Shown here piece by piece: positions 54,674-63,841 of a stretch of 64,000 nucleotides of DNA (position 1 is the stretch's first letter; each line of letters begins with the position of its first letter). A program made the translations under genes and the position numbers. The stretch spans positions 1 to 64,000 of the forward strand of contig NZ_JOIY01000026.1 in assembly GCF_000720185.1 (NCBI RefSeq), in the 5' to 3' direction. This DNA is from Streptomyces sp. NRRL S-340. GTDB taxonomy: Bacteria; Actinomycetota; Actinomycetes; Streptomycetales; Streptomycetaceae. The notes below the pieces were generated by a model. It was not told the origin of the DNA, searched no databases, and saw nothing but the letters and a program-made list of their open reading frames with translations.

Positions 54674-54703
54674 TTCGTGTTTCCGGGTGCGCTGACGTAG
54701 ACT
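54674..54703 (+). promoter_or_regulatory. Candidate infA promoter
   Basis: TTCGTG (54674-54679) and TAGACT (54698-54703) with an 18-bp spacer. It would start the infA-rpmJ-rpsM-rpsK transcript about 85 nt before infA. Confidence 0.45.
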
Positions 54704-54795
54704 GACTCGTCGGCTCTCGTGCACCCGCATGTCCGCATGCGCCCGCAAGGGAAGCAGAGAGAGTCGATCAAGGTAGTCGATTCGAAGGGCGAAGC

Positions 54796-55017
54796 GTGGC
54801 CAAGAAGCAAGGTGCCATCGAGATCGAGGGCACTGTCGTCGAGTCTCTGCCGAACGCCATGTTCAAGGTCGAGCTCCAGAACGGCCACCAGGTCCTGGCA
54901 CACATCAGCGGCAAGATGCGTATGCACTACATCCGCATCCTCCCTGACGACCGGGTCGTGGTGGAGCTTTCTCCGTACGACCTGACGCGTGGCCGGATCG
55001 TCTACCGGTACAAGTAG
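54796..55017 (+). CDS. infA: Translation initiation factor IF-1
   Basis: IF-1 blocks the A site during initiation. It is 73 aa with an OB fold; [21 protein letters not shown] and [33 protein letters not shown] are diagnostic. The GTG at 54796 follows GAAGGGCGAAG. It lies ahead of rpmJ. Confidence 0.98.
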   Translation: MAKKQGAIEIEGTVVESLPNAMFKVELQNGHQVLAHISGKMRMHYIRILPDDRVVVELSPYDLTRGRIVYRYK

Positions 55018-55087
55018 ATCTTGCCCACGTCCCGTGGCCGCGAGGCCGCGGGTCCGCCGGCAACTGACCCGGAGAACCTCACATCCC

Positions 55088-55201
55088 ATGAAGGTCAAGC
55101 CGAGCGTCAAGAAGATCTGCGACAAGTGCAGGGTGATCCGCCGTCACGGCCGGGTCATGGTCATCTGCGAGAACCCGCGCCACAAGCAGCGCCAGGGCTG
55201 A
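55088..55201 (+). CDS. rpmJ: 50S ribosomal protein L36
   Basis: L36 is the smallest 50S protein, 37 aa: [20 protein letters not shown] and [13 protein letters not shown] give the zinc ligands C-x2-C, C and H (the zinc-containing form). The ATG at 55088 is reasonable; GGAGAACC lies upstream. It is followed by a 201-bp gap before rpsM with a CCCCGG/CCGGGG stem near 55308 and no gene. Confidence 0.97.
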   Translation: MKVKPSVKKICDKCRVIRRHGRVMVICENPRHKQRQG

Positions 55202-55402
55202 CGCACGACCGACCGCACCCTCTGCACCTGATCCGCAGAGTTTCGCGCGACGCGAGCTGAATGTGTACATACGCAGGACACAGGCGGAGTCCGTCTCCGT
55301 CTGACACCCCCGGTTCGGAGGCCGGGGACCCGGTTCGTACCTGGTACGGCGGCCGGGAACCTGTTCTGCGGAAGACCTCCGAAGATCAACTGGAGCCATT
55401 GA

Positions 55403-55783
55403 ATGGCACGCGTTTCCGGTGTTGACATCCCGCGCGAAAAGCGCGTGGAGGTCGCCCTCACCTACGTGTTCGGCATCGGCCGGACCCTCTCCCAGCAGAC
55501 GCTGGCCGCCACCGGCGTCGACCCGAACACCCGCGTCCGCGACCTCTCCGAGGAGCAGCTCGTCGCGATCCGCGAGTACGTCGACAACAACATCAAGACC
55601 GAGGGTGACCTCCGTCGCGAGATCCAGGCCGACATCCGCCGCAAGGTCGAGATCGGCTGCTACCAGGGTCTGCGGCACCGCCGCGGTCTGCCCGTCCGCG
55701 GTCAGCGCACCAGCACGAACGCCCGTACCCGCAAGGGCCCGCGTCGCGCCATCGCCGGCAAGAAGAAGCCGGGCAAGAAGTAG
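55403..55783 (+). CDS. rpsM: 30S ribosomal protein S13
   Basis: S13 lies in the 30S head and contacts the 50S (bridges B1a/b). It is 126 aa; [26 protein letters not shown] and the basic tail [27 protein letters not shown] are conserved. The ATG follows AACTGGAGCCATTGA. Confidence 0.98.
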   Translation: MARVSGVDIPREKRVEVALTYVFGIGRTLSQQTLAATGVDPNTRVRDLSEEQLVAIREYVDNNIKTEGDLRREIQADIRRKVEIGCYQGLRHRRGLPVRGQRTSTNARTRKGPRRAIAGKKKPGKK

Positions 55784-55848
55784 TCCGCAGCGGACTCGCC
55801 GTCCAGCGGTCTTCGCTGTAGGACCGACCACCTCCCGTAGGAGAAGAC

Positions 55849-56253
55849 ATGCCCCCCAAGGGACGTCAGGGCGCTGCCAAGAAGGTGCGCCGCAAGGAAA
55901 AGAAGAACGTCGCTCACGGCCACGCGCACATCAAGAGCACGTTCAACAACACGATCGTCTCGATCACGGACCCGTCGGGCAACGTGATCTCCTGGGCCTC
56001 CGCCGGCCACGTCGGCTTCAAGGGCTCCCGGAAGTCCACGCCGTTCGCCGCGCAGATGGCCGCCGAGTCGGCTGCCCGCCGCGCGCAGGAGCACGGCATG
56101 CGCAAGGTCGACGTGTTCGTCAAGGGCCCGGGTTCCGGTCGTGAGACCGCCATCCGTTCGCTCCAGGCGACCGGTCTCGAGGTCGGCTCCATCCAGGACG
56201 TCACCCCGACCCCGCACAACGGCTGCCGTCCGCCGAAGCGTCGTCGCGTCTGA
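55849..56253 (+). CDS. rpsK: 30S ribosomal protein S11
   Basis: S11 forms the 30S platform. It is 134 aa; [23 protein letters not shown] and [18 protein letters not shown] are conserved. The ATG follows CCGTAGGAGAAGAC. A hairpin at 56276 and no rpsD lie between it and rpoA. Confidence 0.98.
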   Translation: MPPKGRQGAAKKVRRKEKKNVAHGHAHIKSTFNNTIVSITDPSGNVISWASAGHVGFKGSRKSTPFAAQMAAESAARRAQEHGMRKVDVFVKGPGSGRETAIRSLQATGLEVGSIQDVTPTPHNGCRPPKRRRV

Positions 56254-56275
56254 CGCCGGCCCGGTCGGTGGTTCA

Positions 56276-56307
56276 GGGCGGTACGGCTCCTTCGGGCCGT
56301 GCCGCCC
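56276..56307 (+). terminator. Hairpin between rpsK and rpoA
   Basis: GGGCGGTACGGC (56276-56287) pairs with GCCGTGCCGCCC (56296-56307) with one wobble, TCCTTCGG loop. No T run follows, so it may be attenuating or processing rather than fully terminating. Confidence 0.6.
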
Positions 56308-56397
56308 GTACCCTTGCAGTACCCGCACTTCTCATGGGTGCGGTTTCCGTCGGGCGTCAAATAGCGGGCGTCCACGAAAGAAGGATCTGATCCACAG

Positions 56398-57420
56398 ATG
56401 CTGATCGCTCAGCGACCTTCGTTGACCGAAGAGGTCGTCGACGAGTTCCGCTCCCGGTTCGTGATCGAGCCGCTGGAGCCGGGCTTCGGCTACACCCTCG
56501 GCAACTCCCTGCGCCGTACGCTCCTCTCCTCGATCCCGGGTGCGGCGGTCACGTCCATCCGCATCGACGGTGTCCTGCACGAGTTCACCACCGTGCCGGG
56601 CGTCAAGGAGGACGTCACCGACCTGATCCTCAACATCAAGCAGCTGGTCGTCTCCTCGGAGCACGACGAGCCGGTCGTGATGTACCTGCGCAAGCAGGGC
56701 CCGGGTCTGGTCACCGCCGCCGACATCGCGCCCCCGGCCGGTGTCGAGGTGCACAACCCCGACCTCGTCCTCGCCACGCTCAACGGCAAGGGCAAGCTGG
56801 AGATGGAGCTGACCGTCGAGCGCGGTCGCGGTTACGTCTCCGCCGTGCAGAACAAGCAGGTGGGCCAGGAGATCGGCCGTATCCCGGTCGACTCCATCTA
56901 CAGCCCCGTGCTCAAGGTCACGTACAAGGTCGAGGCCACGCGTGTCGAGCAGCGCACCGACTTCGACAAGCTGATCGTCGACGTCGAGACCAAGCAGGCG
57001 ATGCGTCCGCGTGACGCCATGGCCTCCGCGGGCAAGACGCTGGTCGAGCTGTTCGGTCTCGCCCGCGAGCTGAACATCGACGCCGAGGGCATCGACATGG
57101 GCCCGTCCCCCACGGACGCCGCCCTCGCCGCCGACCTCGCGCTGCCGATCGAGGAGCTGGAGCTGACCGTCCGCTCCTACAACTGCCTCAAGCGTGAGGG
57201 CATCCACTCCGTGGGTGAGCTGGTCGCGCGCTCGGAGGCCGACCTGCTCGACATCCGCAACTTCGGTGCGAAGTCGATCGACGAGGTCAAGGCGAAGCTG
57301 GCCGGCATGGGCCTGGCCCTCAAGGACAGCCCGCCCGGATTCGACCCGACCGCCGCCGCGGACGCCTTCGGCGCCGACGACGACGCGGACGCCGGGTTCG
57401 TGGAGACCGAGCAGTACTGA
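56398..57420 (+). CDS. rpoA: RNA polymerase alpha subunit
   Basis: Alpha dimerises to seed RNA polymerase assembly and touches activators and UP elements. It is 340 aa: NTD ([23 protein letters not shown]) and CTD with the two HhH-like helices ([31 protein letters not shown]). A C-terminal acidic tail ([19 protein letters not shown]) extends the CTD. The ATG at 56398 follows GAAAGAAGGATCTGATCCACAG. Confidence 0.98.
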   Translation: MLIAQRPSLTEEVVDEFRSRFVIEPLEPGFGYTLGNSLRRTLLSSIPGAAVTSIRIDGVLHEFTTVPGVKEDVTDLILNIKQLVVSSEHDEPVVMYLRKQGPGLVTAADIAPPAGVEVHNPDLVLATLNGKGKLEMELTVERGRGYVSAVQNKQVGQEIGRIPVDSIYSPVLKVTYKVEATRVEQRTDFDKLIVDVETKQAMRPRDAMASAGKTLVELFGLARELNIDAEGIDMGPSPTDAALAADLALPIEELELTVRSYNCLKREGIHSVGELVARSEADLLDIRNFGAKSIDEVKAKLAGMGLALKDSPPGFDPTAAADAFGADDDADAGFVETEQY

Positions 57421-57470
57421 CGGCTCGGGCCTTCCGGTCCGCACTCGGGCGCGGGTGCGCTGCGCTTGAT

Positions 57471-57491
57471 CGCGCAGTTCCCCGCGCCCCT
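57471..57491. repeat. Dispersed Streptomyces-type intergenic repeat, copy 1
   Basis: CGCGCAGTTCCCCGCGCCCC then T in the rpoA-rplQ gap. The same 21-mer recurs with one change at 58162-58182. From experience this string is frequent in Streptomyces intergenic DNA (in either orientation), often next to hairpins. Confidence 0.6.
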
Positions 57492-57624
57492 GTCGGGACG
57501 CCCTTCGGGCTGCCCCGACACCCTCCGGAGCTGAAGAAGCTCCGGATCTCCGACAGGCGACCGCCTGCTCGGATACTGACTCCGGTACCTGATACGGCCG
57601 GGGCAGACACCTAGGAGAAACATC

Positions 57625-58110
57625 ATGCCGAGGCCCACCAAGGGTGCCCGTCTGGGCGGCAGCGCCGCGCACGAGAAGCTCCTCCTCGCGAACCTCGCGA
57701 AGAGCCTCTTCGAGCACGGCCGCATCACCACCACCGAGGCGAAGGCCCGCCGCCTGCGTCCGTACGCCGAGCGTCTGGTCACCAAGGCGAAGAAGGGCGA
57801 CCTTCACAACCGCCGTCAGGTGCTCCAGGTCATCACGGACAAGAGCGTCGTCCACACCCTCTTCACCGAGATCGGCCCGCGGTACGAGAACCGTCCCGGT
57901 GGCTACACCCGCATCACCAAGATCGGTAACCGCCGTGGCGACAACGCGCCCATGGCCGTCATCGAGCTGGTCGAGGCGCTGACGGTGCAGCAGCAGGCCA
58001 CCGGCGAGGCCGAGGCCGCCACCAAGCGTGCGGTCAAGGAGGCCGAGGAGGCCAAGGCCGAGCAGACCGAGGCCACCGAGGCTCCTGCCGAGGAGTCCAA
58101 GGACGCGTAA
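57625..58110 (+). CDS. rplQ: 50S ribosomal protein L17
   Basis: L17 sits near the tunnel exit. It is 161 aa: the core [49 protein letters not shown] is conserved, followed after about residue 118 by a Ala/Glu/Lys-rich acidic tail not present in E. coli (127 aa). The ATG follows CCTAGGAGAAACATC. It is the last r-protein gene of the alpha set. Confidence 0.97.
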   Translation: MPRPTKGARLGGSAAHEKLLLANLAKSLFEHGRITTTEAKARRLRPYAERLVTKAKKGDLHNRRQVLQVITDKSVVHTLFTEIGPRYENRPGGYTRITKIGNRRGDNAPMAVIELVEALTVQQQATGEAEAATKRAVKEAEEAKAEQTEATEAPAEESKDA

Positions 58111-58161
58111 GCGTTCTGCCGGGCACGGCGGGTCGGTGGCTGCGGCTCCGTCGTGACCGGT

Positions 58162-58182
58162 CGCGCAGTACCCCGCGCCCCT
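58162..58182. repeat. Dispersed Streptomyces-type intergenic repeat, copy 2
   Basis: A 21-bp copy, differing from 57471-57491 at one position (A for T in GCAGTACCCC). It lies downstream of rplQ, just before the rplQ terminator. Confidence 0.6.
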
Positions 58183-58193
58183 CGAGGGCGCTG

Positions 58194-58228
58194 GCGGGTC
58201 CGTTCCTTTCCAGGGGCGGGCCCGCTTT
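58194..58228 (+). terminator. Terminator after rplQ
   Basis: GCGGGTCC (58194-58201) pairs with GGGCCCGC (58218-58225, one wobble), followed by TTT. It separates the alpha set from truA. Confidence 0.7.
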
Positions 58229-58251
58229 CGTCTGGCTGAGAGGATCTCTGG

Positions 58252-59106
58252 GTGAGTGACGAAGTGGAGCCCGGGTTCGTGCGGGTGCGGCTGGACCTGT
58301 CCTACGACGGCGGTGGCTTCCACGGGTGGGCCAAGCAGGCCGGCGGGAAGCGGACCGTACAGGGCGAGATCGAGGACGCGCTGCGCACGGTGACCCGGTC
58401 CCGCCGGACGTACGAGCTGACCGTGGCCGGGCGGACCGACGCCGGGGTGCACGCGCGCGGCCAGGTGGCCCACGTGGACCTGCCGGAGGAGGTCTGGCGC
58501 GAGCACCACGAGAAGCTGCTCAAGCGGCTCGCCGGGCGGCTGCCCAAGGACGTGCGGGTGTGGGCGCTGAGGCCCGCGCCCAGCGGTTTCAACGCCCGGT
58601 TCGCCGCGGTCTGGCGCCGGTACGCCTACCGGGTCACCGACAACCCCGGCGGCGTCGACCCGCTGCTGCGCGGGCACGTGCTGTGGCACGACTGGCCGCT
58701 GGACGTCGACGCGATGAACGAGGCCGCCCGGCAGCTGCTCGGCGAGCACGACTTCGCCGCCTACTGCAAGAAGCGCGAGGGCGCGACCACCATCCGCACG
58801 CTCCAGGAGCTGAGCCTGGTGCGCGGGGCCGACGGGATCATCACGGCGACCGTCCGCGCGGACGCCTTCTGCCACAACATGGTGCGCTCGCTGATCGGGG
58901 CGCTGCTCTTCGTCGGCGACGGGCACCGCCGACCCGGCTGGCCCGCCGAGGTGCTGGCCGCGGGCGTCCGGGACTCCGCGGTGCACGTCGTGCGGCCGCA
59001 CGGCCTGACCCTGGAGGAGGTCGGCTACCCGGCCGACGAACTGCTGGCCGCGCGCAGCCATGAGGCGCGCAACAAGCGGTCGCTTCCGGCCACCGGCTGC
59101 TGCTGA
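58252..59106 (+). CDS. truA: tRNA pseudouridine(38-40) synthase
   Basis: Isomerises uridines 38-40 in the anticodon arm. It is 284 aa; the catalytic Asp lies in [20 protein letters not shown], and [12 protein letters not shown] and [17 protein letters not shown] are conserved. The GTG at 58252 follows GAGAGGATCTCTG. It ends with an unusual TGCC (three-residue Cys-Cys) tail. It follows the rplQ terminator. Confidence 0.95.
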   Translation: MSDEVEPGFVRVRLDLSYDGGGFHGWAKQAGGKRTVQGEIEDALRTVTRSRRTYELTVAGRTDAGVHARGQVAHVDLPEEVWREHHEKLLKRLAGRLPKDVRVWALRPAPSGFNARFAAVWRRYAYRVTDNPGGVDPLLRGHVLWHDWPLDVDAMNEAARQLLGEHDFAAYCKKREGATTIRTLQELSLVRGADGIITATVRADAFCHNMVRSLIGALLFVGDGHRRPGWPAEVLAAGVRDSAVHVVRPHGLTLEEVGYPADELLAARSHEARNKRSLPATGCC

Positions 59107-59218
59107 CCCCGCCCGGTCACCCGCCGTGACGGTACGGCCGGTGCCGGGCGGGAACTCGCAGGGACGGTCCGACCGCCGTACGGCGGTGGCAGGGGGCGTA
59201 CGGCGAGGAGGGCGGCCC

Positions 59219-60529
59219 ATGCGGCTCACCGTCATCGGCACCGGCTACCTGGGTGCCACGCACGCCGCCTGCATGGCGGAACTGGGGCACGAGGTGGTCG
59301 GGGTCGACGTCGACGCGGGCAAGGTCGCCGCGCTGCGGGCCGGCCGGGTGCCGTTCCACGAGCCCGGACTGGCCGCGATGGTCGCCCGGCACACGGCGAG
59401 CGGGCGGCTGCGGTTCACGACCTGCTACGAGGAGGCCGGTGCCTTCGGGCAGGTGCACTTCGTGTGCGTGGGCACCCCGCAGCGCAAGGACGGCGACGCC
59501 GCCGACCTGACGTGCGTCGAGAGCGCCTTCGCGGCCCTCGCACGGCACGCGCGCAAGAACGCGCTGCTGGTGGGCAAGTCGACCGTGCCGGTCGGCACGG
59601 CCGCGCGGCTGGCCGCCGGGCACCGCGTCGAGATCGCCTGGAACCCGGAGTTCCTGCGGGAGGGCTTCGCCGTCGAGGACACGCTGCGCCCGGACCGGCT
59701 GGTGTTCGGGGTGCGCACGGCGCGTGCGCAGCGGCTGCTGCGGACCGTGTACGCGCCCGTCCTGGCCGCCGGGACACCGCTGGTCGTGACCGACTTCGCC
59801 ACCGCCGAACTGGTGAAGACGGCCGCGAACTCCTTCCTCGCCACCAAGATCTCCTTCATCAACGCGATGGCCGAGGTGTGCGAGGCGGCGGGCGGCGATG
59901 TGCGCGAGCTGGCCGAGGCGCTGGGGTGCGACGAGCGGATCGGGCGGGCGTTCCTGCGGGCCGGGGCCGGGTTCGGCGGGGGCTGTCTGCCCAAGGACAT
60001 CCGTGCCTTCGCGCACCGGGCCGCCGAGCTGGGCGTGGACCTGGGCTTCCTGCGCCAGGTCGACGCGATCAACATGCGGCAGCGGGACCGGGTGATCGCC
60101 CTGGCCAGGCAGCTGTGCGGGGGCACGGTGCTCGGGGCGCGGGTGGCGGTGCTGGGCGCGGCCTTCAAACCGGACTCCGACGACATCCGCGACTCGCCCG
60201 CGCTGAACGTGGCCGCGCGGCTGGATCTCGACGGCGCCGACGTGACGGTCTACGACCCCCGGGCGATGGACAACGCCCGCAAGGCCTTCCCGCTGCTCGG
60301 CTACGCGCTGTCGGTGGAAGAGGCGCTGCGCGGGGCGGAGCTGGTGCTGCACCTGACCGAGTGGCCGCAGTTCCGGCAGGTCGATCCGCGCCGGGCGGCG
60401 GCCCTGGTGTACCGTCCGCGGATCGTGGACGGGCGGGGCGTGCTGGACGCGCGGGCGTGGCGGGCGGCGGGCTGGCGGTTCCGGGCGCTGGGTGCTCCCG
60501 CGCCGGACGGAGAGGGCGAGGAGAGATGA
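59219..60529 (+). CDS. UDP-glucose/GDP-mannose dehydrogenase family protein
   Basis: A nucleotide-sugar 6-dehydrogenase that would oxidise a UDP- or GDP-sugar to the uronate with NAD+. It is 436 aa: N-terminal Rossmann GTGYLGATHAA (residues 7-17), central dimer helix, and the catalytic Cys in GFGGGCLPKDIRAFAH; VLGAAFKPDSDDIRDSPALN is the C-terminal sugar-binding signature. UDP-glucose dehydrogenase is the likeliest activity. The ATG follows GAGGAGGGCGG; the frame extends upstream to 59060 without support. It overlaps the next glycosyltransferase by four bases, so both act in one surface-polymer route (inference). Confidence 0.85.
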   Translation: MRLTVIGTGYLGATHAACMAELGHEVVGVDVDAGKVAALRAGRVPFHEPGLAAMVARHTASGRLRFTTCYEEAGAFGQVHFVCVGTPQRKDGDAADLTCVESAFAALARHARKNALLVGKSTVPVGTAARLAAGHRVEIAWNPEFLREGFAVEDTLRPDRLVFGVRTARAQRLLRTVYAPVLAAGTPLVVTDFATAELVKTAANSFLATKISFINAMAEVCEAAGGDVRELAEALGCDERIGRAFLRAGAGFGGGCLPKDIRAFAHRAAELGVDLGFLRQVDAINMRQRDRVIALARQLCGGTVLGARVAVLGAAFKPDSDDIRDSPALNVAARLDLDGADVTVYDPRAMDNARKAFPLLGYALSVEEALRGAELVLHLTEWPQFRQVDPRRAAALVYRPRIVDGRGVLDARAWRAAGWRFRALGAPAPDGEGEER

Positions 60530-61305
60530 CGCAGCCTGAGGAGCGCCGCGCGGGCGAGGGCGGCGGGCACGCGGTCACGGTGGTGATGCCGACGTACAAC
60601 GAGGCGGGGAACCTGGCGCGGACGGCCGAGGCGGTGCTGGGGCTGCCGCTCGGCGGGCTCCGGCTCCTCGTCGTCGACGACGACAGCCCCGACGGCACCG
60701 GGCGGATCGCCGACGAACTGGCGGAGAAGTACGGCGTGGACGGACCCTCGGGGCACCGCCGGATGGGCGTGCTGCACCGCACCCGCAAGGACGGCCTGGG
60801 CCGGGCGTACACGGCGGGCATGACGGCCGCGCTGGCGGAGGGCGCCGACTACGTCGTGCAGATGGACGCCGACGGCAGCCACCCGGTGGAGGCGGTGCCG
60901 CGGATGCTGGACGCGGCGCTGTCCTCGGGGGCCGGGCTGGTGGTGGGCAGCCGGTACGTGGCGGGCGGCTCGCTGGACGAGCGGTGGGGCGCGCACCGGG
61001 TGCTGCTGTCCCGGTTCGCCAACGCCTACGCGCGGGCGGTGCTCGGCACCGGGATCAAGGACATCACCGCGGGCTTCAACCTGTGGTCGGCGGCCACGCT
61101 GCGGGACGTGGGCCTGTCGACCCTGGACAGCGCGGGCTACAGCTTCCAGGTCGAGCTGAAGTACCGGGCGGTGCGGGCGGGCCACCGTGCCGTCGAGGTG
61201 CCGATCCGGTTCGGGGAGCGTACGGAGGGTGCGTCGAAGATGACGCTGCGCGCCCAGCTGGAGTCGGCGGTGGTGCCGGTCAGGCTGCGTCTGAAGCGGT
61301 GGTAG
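60526..61305 (+). CDS. Polyprenol-phosphate mannosyltransferase-like GT2 protein
   Basis: A 259-aa GT-A enzyme similar to Ppm1/dolichol-phosphate mannose synthases, which make polyprenyl-phosphomannose for membrane GT-C enzymes. VVMPTYNEAGNLART, LLVVDDDSPDGTGRIADEL, QMDADGSHPVEAVPRML and GSRYVAGGSLDERWG are diagnostic; AGYSFQVELKYRAVR and VPIRFGERTEGASKM form the C-terminal signature. No membrane span is present. The ATG at 60526 overlaps the dehydrogenase stop (ATGA); the longer upstream frame is rejected. Its product could serve protein or polymer mannosylation; the GT-C enzyme at 19.3 kb is one possible user. Confidence 0.85.
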   Translation: MTQPEERRAGEGGGHAVTVVMPTYNEAGNLARTAEAVLGLPLGGLRLLVVDDDSPDGTGRIADELAEKYGVDGPSGHRRMGVLHRTRKDGLGRAYTAGMTAALAEGADYVVQMDADGSHPVEAVPRMLDAALSSGAGLVVGSRYVAGGSLDERWGAHRVLLSRFANAYARAVLGTGIKDITAGFNLWSAATLRDVGLSTLDSAGYSFQVELKYRAVRAGHRAVEVPIRFGERTEGASKMTLRAQLESAVVPVRLRLKRW

Positions 61306-61323
61306 CGGCCGGGGCCGGCCGCG
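61306..61323. terminator. Hairpin between convergent genes
   Basis: GCGGCCGG (61306-61313) pairs with CCGGCCGC (61316-61323) around GG. It lies directly after the mannosyltransferase stop and before the stop of the leftward membrane protein gene. Confidence 0.6.
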
Positions 61324-61332
61324 CCCCGGCGC

Positions 61333-62199
61333 TCACTGTCCGGTCGCGGCGGAGGCCTGGGCCTCGCCGCGCCGGCGGATCTGGCGGAACGTGTACTCGG
61401 CGAGGTCGTCGCCGGTGCGGAACACCTTGGTGTCCTTGGTCGTCACGTCCTTGCCGCCGGGGAAGCCGGTGAGGGTGAAGTAGGCGTAGCGGCCGTAGGA
61501 GTTGGTGGTGGAGCGGCAGACCGCGCCGTCGCAGAAGGCCTTGACGCCGCTGCCGGCGAGCGGCTCGACGATGCTCTTCTTGTCGGCCTGGCCCTTGGCC
61601 CTGGCGGCCTGTGCCTCGGTGTCGAAGACGGCGACGCCGACGGTGACCGCGATGCCGCCGCGGGTGTAGGTGGCGCGGATCAGGCGGGTGCAGCCGTTGC
61701 CGGTGAGGACCTTGGCGAGGGTGCCCTGGACGGCGGAGGCGCAGTCGCGGGTGTCGGCCGTGGGCCCCTTCTCGTAGACGGTCCGGTCCATGGTCAGCCG
61801 GGTGCCCCCGAAGAGGGTGCCGGGGCCGAGCGGGGCGGTGTCCTTCTTCGCGCTGGATATGAAGTCCTTCGGGTCCAGCGGCGGCGGTGCGCTGGTGGGT
61901 TCGAAGGAGGGACCGGAGGCCGAGCCGCTGGGCAGGGCGGCGGTGGGCTGCGGGGAGGCGTGGCCGCCGGATCCGCCGTCGGCCGAGATCACGGCGACGG
62001 CCACGGCCGCGCCGACGGCGACGGCGGCCAGCGCGCCCCCGCCGACGAACAGCAGCCGGCGCCGCTTGGCGCGCGTCTCGGAGGCCTCGGCGAGTGCCGC
62101 CCAGTCCGGGGTCCCGTCGCCGCCGTTCGACGGCTGCTGCGCGTTCGGTTTCCAGGGATCCCACTGGGACTGCGAGCCGCCCCCCTGCCCATAAGTCAT
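61333..62199 (-). CDS. Single-span membrane protein with extracytoplasmic domain, unknown function
   Basis: A 288-aa protein not recognised to a family. Residues 1-45 are cytosolic (GQGGGSQSQWDPWKP and a basic ETRAKRRRL), one span at about 47-72 (LLFVGGGALAAVAVGAAVAVAVI), then a Pro/Ser-rich linker and a globular domain with FEPTSAPPPLDPKDFISS and Cys in DCASAV, NGCTRL, AFCDGAVC. The Cys pairs suggest disulphides outside the membrane. The ATG at 62199 is seven bases after TAGGAT on that strand, which would suit a leaderless mRNA; an ATG at 62208 is an alternative. It is divergent from rplM. Confidence 0.7.
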   Translation of the reverse strand: MTYGQGGGSQSQWDPWKPNAQQPSNGGDGTPDWAALAEASETRAKRRRLLFVGGGALAAVAVGAAVAVAVISADGGSGGHASPQPTAALPSGSASGPSFEPTSAPPPLDPKDFISSAKKDTAPLGPGTLFGGTRLTMDRTVYEKGPTADTRDCASAVQGTLAKVLTGNGCTRLIRATYTRGGIAVTVGVAVFDTEAQAARAKGQADKKSIVEPLAGSGVKAFCDGAVCRSTTNSYGRYAYFTLTGFPGGKDVTTKDTKVFRTGDDLAEYTFRQIRRRGEAQASAATGQ

Positions 62200-62357
62200 G
62201 GGCGGCATCCTAACGGCGCCCCACGGCTCCCGGGCGCGCCGCGGGCCGCCGCGGCGGCCTCCCGTCCGCGGGCCGCGGGCGCCCGGGGCGGCCGGGCCGG
62301 GGCGGGGCGGACGTACACTGGGGCGGAACAGGCGGGACCGGCGCGGCGGCCGTCGTT

Positions 62358-62387
62358 TTGACCCACGGTGTGCCGCCCGGGTAGTCT
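62358..62387 (+). promoter_or_regulatory. rplM-rpsI promoter
   Basis: TTGACC (62358-62363) and TAGTCT (62382-62387) with an 18-bp spacer, an excellent match, leaving a leader of about 175 nt before rplM. TACACT at 62314-62319 could be a second, weaker -10. The 367-bp gap upstream of rplM contains no other gene. Confidence 0.72.
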
Positions 62388-62566
62388 GCTTGTTCGTTGT
62401 GTATTGGCTTGGCTCTTCTCACGGACCCGGCCCTTACACCGGTCCACCGGGCCGATGACCAGCGACCAGCACGCGGTTTGCGTCACCGCTGTGCGGTCAG
62501 GGCTGTCGTGATCGTCTTCGGTGACCTTGTCAGGACCATTCACTGAAGAAGCGAAGGCTACGAACC

Positions 62567-63010
62567 GTGCGTACGTACAGCCCCAAGCCCGGCGACATCA
62601 CGCGCCAGTGGCACGTCATCGACGCCCAGGACGTCGTCCTGGGTCGCCTGGCGACCACCGCCGCCACCCTTCTGCGGGGTAAGCACAAGCCGATCTACGC
62701 GCCGCACGTCGACGCTGGTGACTTCGTCATCATCATCAACGCCGACAAGGTGCACCTCTCCGGCAACAAGCGGACCCAGAAGATGGCGTACCGCCACTCC
62801 GGCTACCCGGGCGGTCTGCGCTCCGTCCGCTACGACGACCTCCTCGCGAACAACCCGGAGAAGGCCGTCGAGAAGGCCGTCAAGGGCATGCTCCCCAAGA
62901 ACTCCCTGGGCCGTCAGATGCTCTCGAAGCTGAAGGTCTACAAGGGTGACCAGCACCCGCACGGCGCCCAGCAGCCGGTGCCGTTCGAGATCACCCAGGT
63001 CGCGCAGTAA
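62567..63010 (+). CDS. rplM: 50S ribosomal protein L13
   Basis: L13 is an early 50S assembly protein. It is 147 aa; [26 protein letters not shown] and [12 protein letters not shown] are conserved. The GTG at 62567 follows AGAAGCGAAGG. It is 42 bp before rpsI, with which it forms the usual operon; a possible L13 autoregulatory leader was not defined. Confidence 0.98.
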   Translation: MRTYSPKPGDITRQWHVIDAQDVVLGRLATTAATLLRGKHKPIYAPHVDAGDFVIIINADKVHLSGNKRTQKMAYRHSGYPGGLRSVRYDDLLANNPEKAVEKAVKGMLPKNSLGRQMLSKLKVYKGDQHPHGAQQPVPFEITQVAQ

Positions 63011-63052
63011 GTCCGGCCACCCCCTAAGACTGAACAGAATCTGAGGAGAATC

Positions 63053-63565
63053 GTGGCCGAGACCACTGCCGAGCAGCCGATCGAAGAGATCGACATCGAG
63101 AGCTACACCACCGAGTCCGAGGTCCCCGTCGAGGGCGAGTACACCTCGGAGTCCATGGCCTCCCGCTTCGGCGAGCCGCAGCCGGCCGCCGGCCTGGGCC
63201 GCCGCAAGAACGCCATCGCCCGCGTCCGGATCGTCCCGGGCACCGGCAAGTGGAAGATCAACGGTCGCACCCTCGAGGACTACTTCCCGAACAAGGTGCA
63301 CCAGCAGGAAGTCAACGAGCCCTTCAAGGTGCTGGAGCTCGAGGGCCGTTACGACGTCGTCGCCCGCATCTCCGGTGGCGGTGTGTCCGGCCAGGCCGGC
63401 GCCCTCCGTCTCGGTGTCGCCCGCGCCCTGAACGAGGCCGACGTCGACAACAACCGCGGCCCGCTCAAGAAGGCCGGCTTCCTCAAGCGCGACGACCGTG
63501 CGGTCGAGCGCAAGAAGGCCGGTCTCAAGAAGGCCCGCAAGGCTCCGCAGTACAGCAAGCGCTAA
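63053..63565 (+). CDS. rpsI: 30S ribosomal protein S9
   Basis: S9 reaches the P site with its C-terminal SKR tail (end of PQYSKR). It is 170 aa because of an acidic N-terminal extension of about 45 residues ([20 protein letters not shown]); the core starts [17 protein letters not shown]. The GTG follows GAGGAGAATC. A perfect terminator follows. Confidence 0.97.
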   Translation: MAETTAEQPIEEIDIESYTTESEVPVEGEYTSESMASRFGEPQPAAGLGRRKNAIARVRIVPGTGKWKINGRTLEDYFPNKVHQQEVNEPFKVLELEGRYDVVARISGGGVSGQAGALRLGVARALNEADVDNNRGPLKKAGFLKRDDRAVERKKAGLKKARKAPQYSKR

Positions 63566-63595
63566 TCAGCCGCTGCCTGCGGACAGGCCTACTCC

Positions 63596-63640
63596 GAACG
63601 CCCCGGCGGCACGCCACTGTGCCGCCGGGGCGTTCGTTTA
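63596..63640 (+). terminator. Terminator after rpsI
   Basis: A perfect 17-bp stem: GAACGCCCCGGCGGCAC (63596-63612) with GTGCCGCCGGGGCGTTC (63619-63635), then GTTTA. Confidence 0.92.
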
Positions 63641-63669
63641 TCACCGGCCTTGGGCGTATAACGGCACAA

Positions 63670-63709
63670 GGTGCTCAGGTGCTCAGGTGCTCAGCAGCTC
63701 AGCCGTTCA
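63670..63709. repeat. Tandem 8-bp repeat
   Basis: GGTGCTCA three times (63670-63693), then degenerate copies GCAGCTCA and GCCGTTCA to 63709. It lies between the rpsI terminator and glmM. Confidence 0.8.
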
Positions 63710-63841
63710 GCGGCTGGTGTGATCGGATGCCCGGCTCAGGGATCCGCGGACGCACCGAGAACATCGAACCCAGTGAATGGTGAACGCGCGCTGAAAACCT
63801 CGGCACGGCTTCACGAACTGACGCTTCCTCAAGGAGGACAA

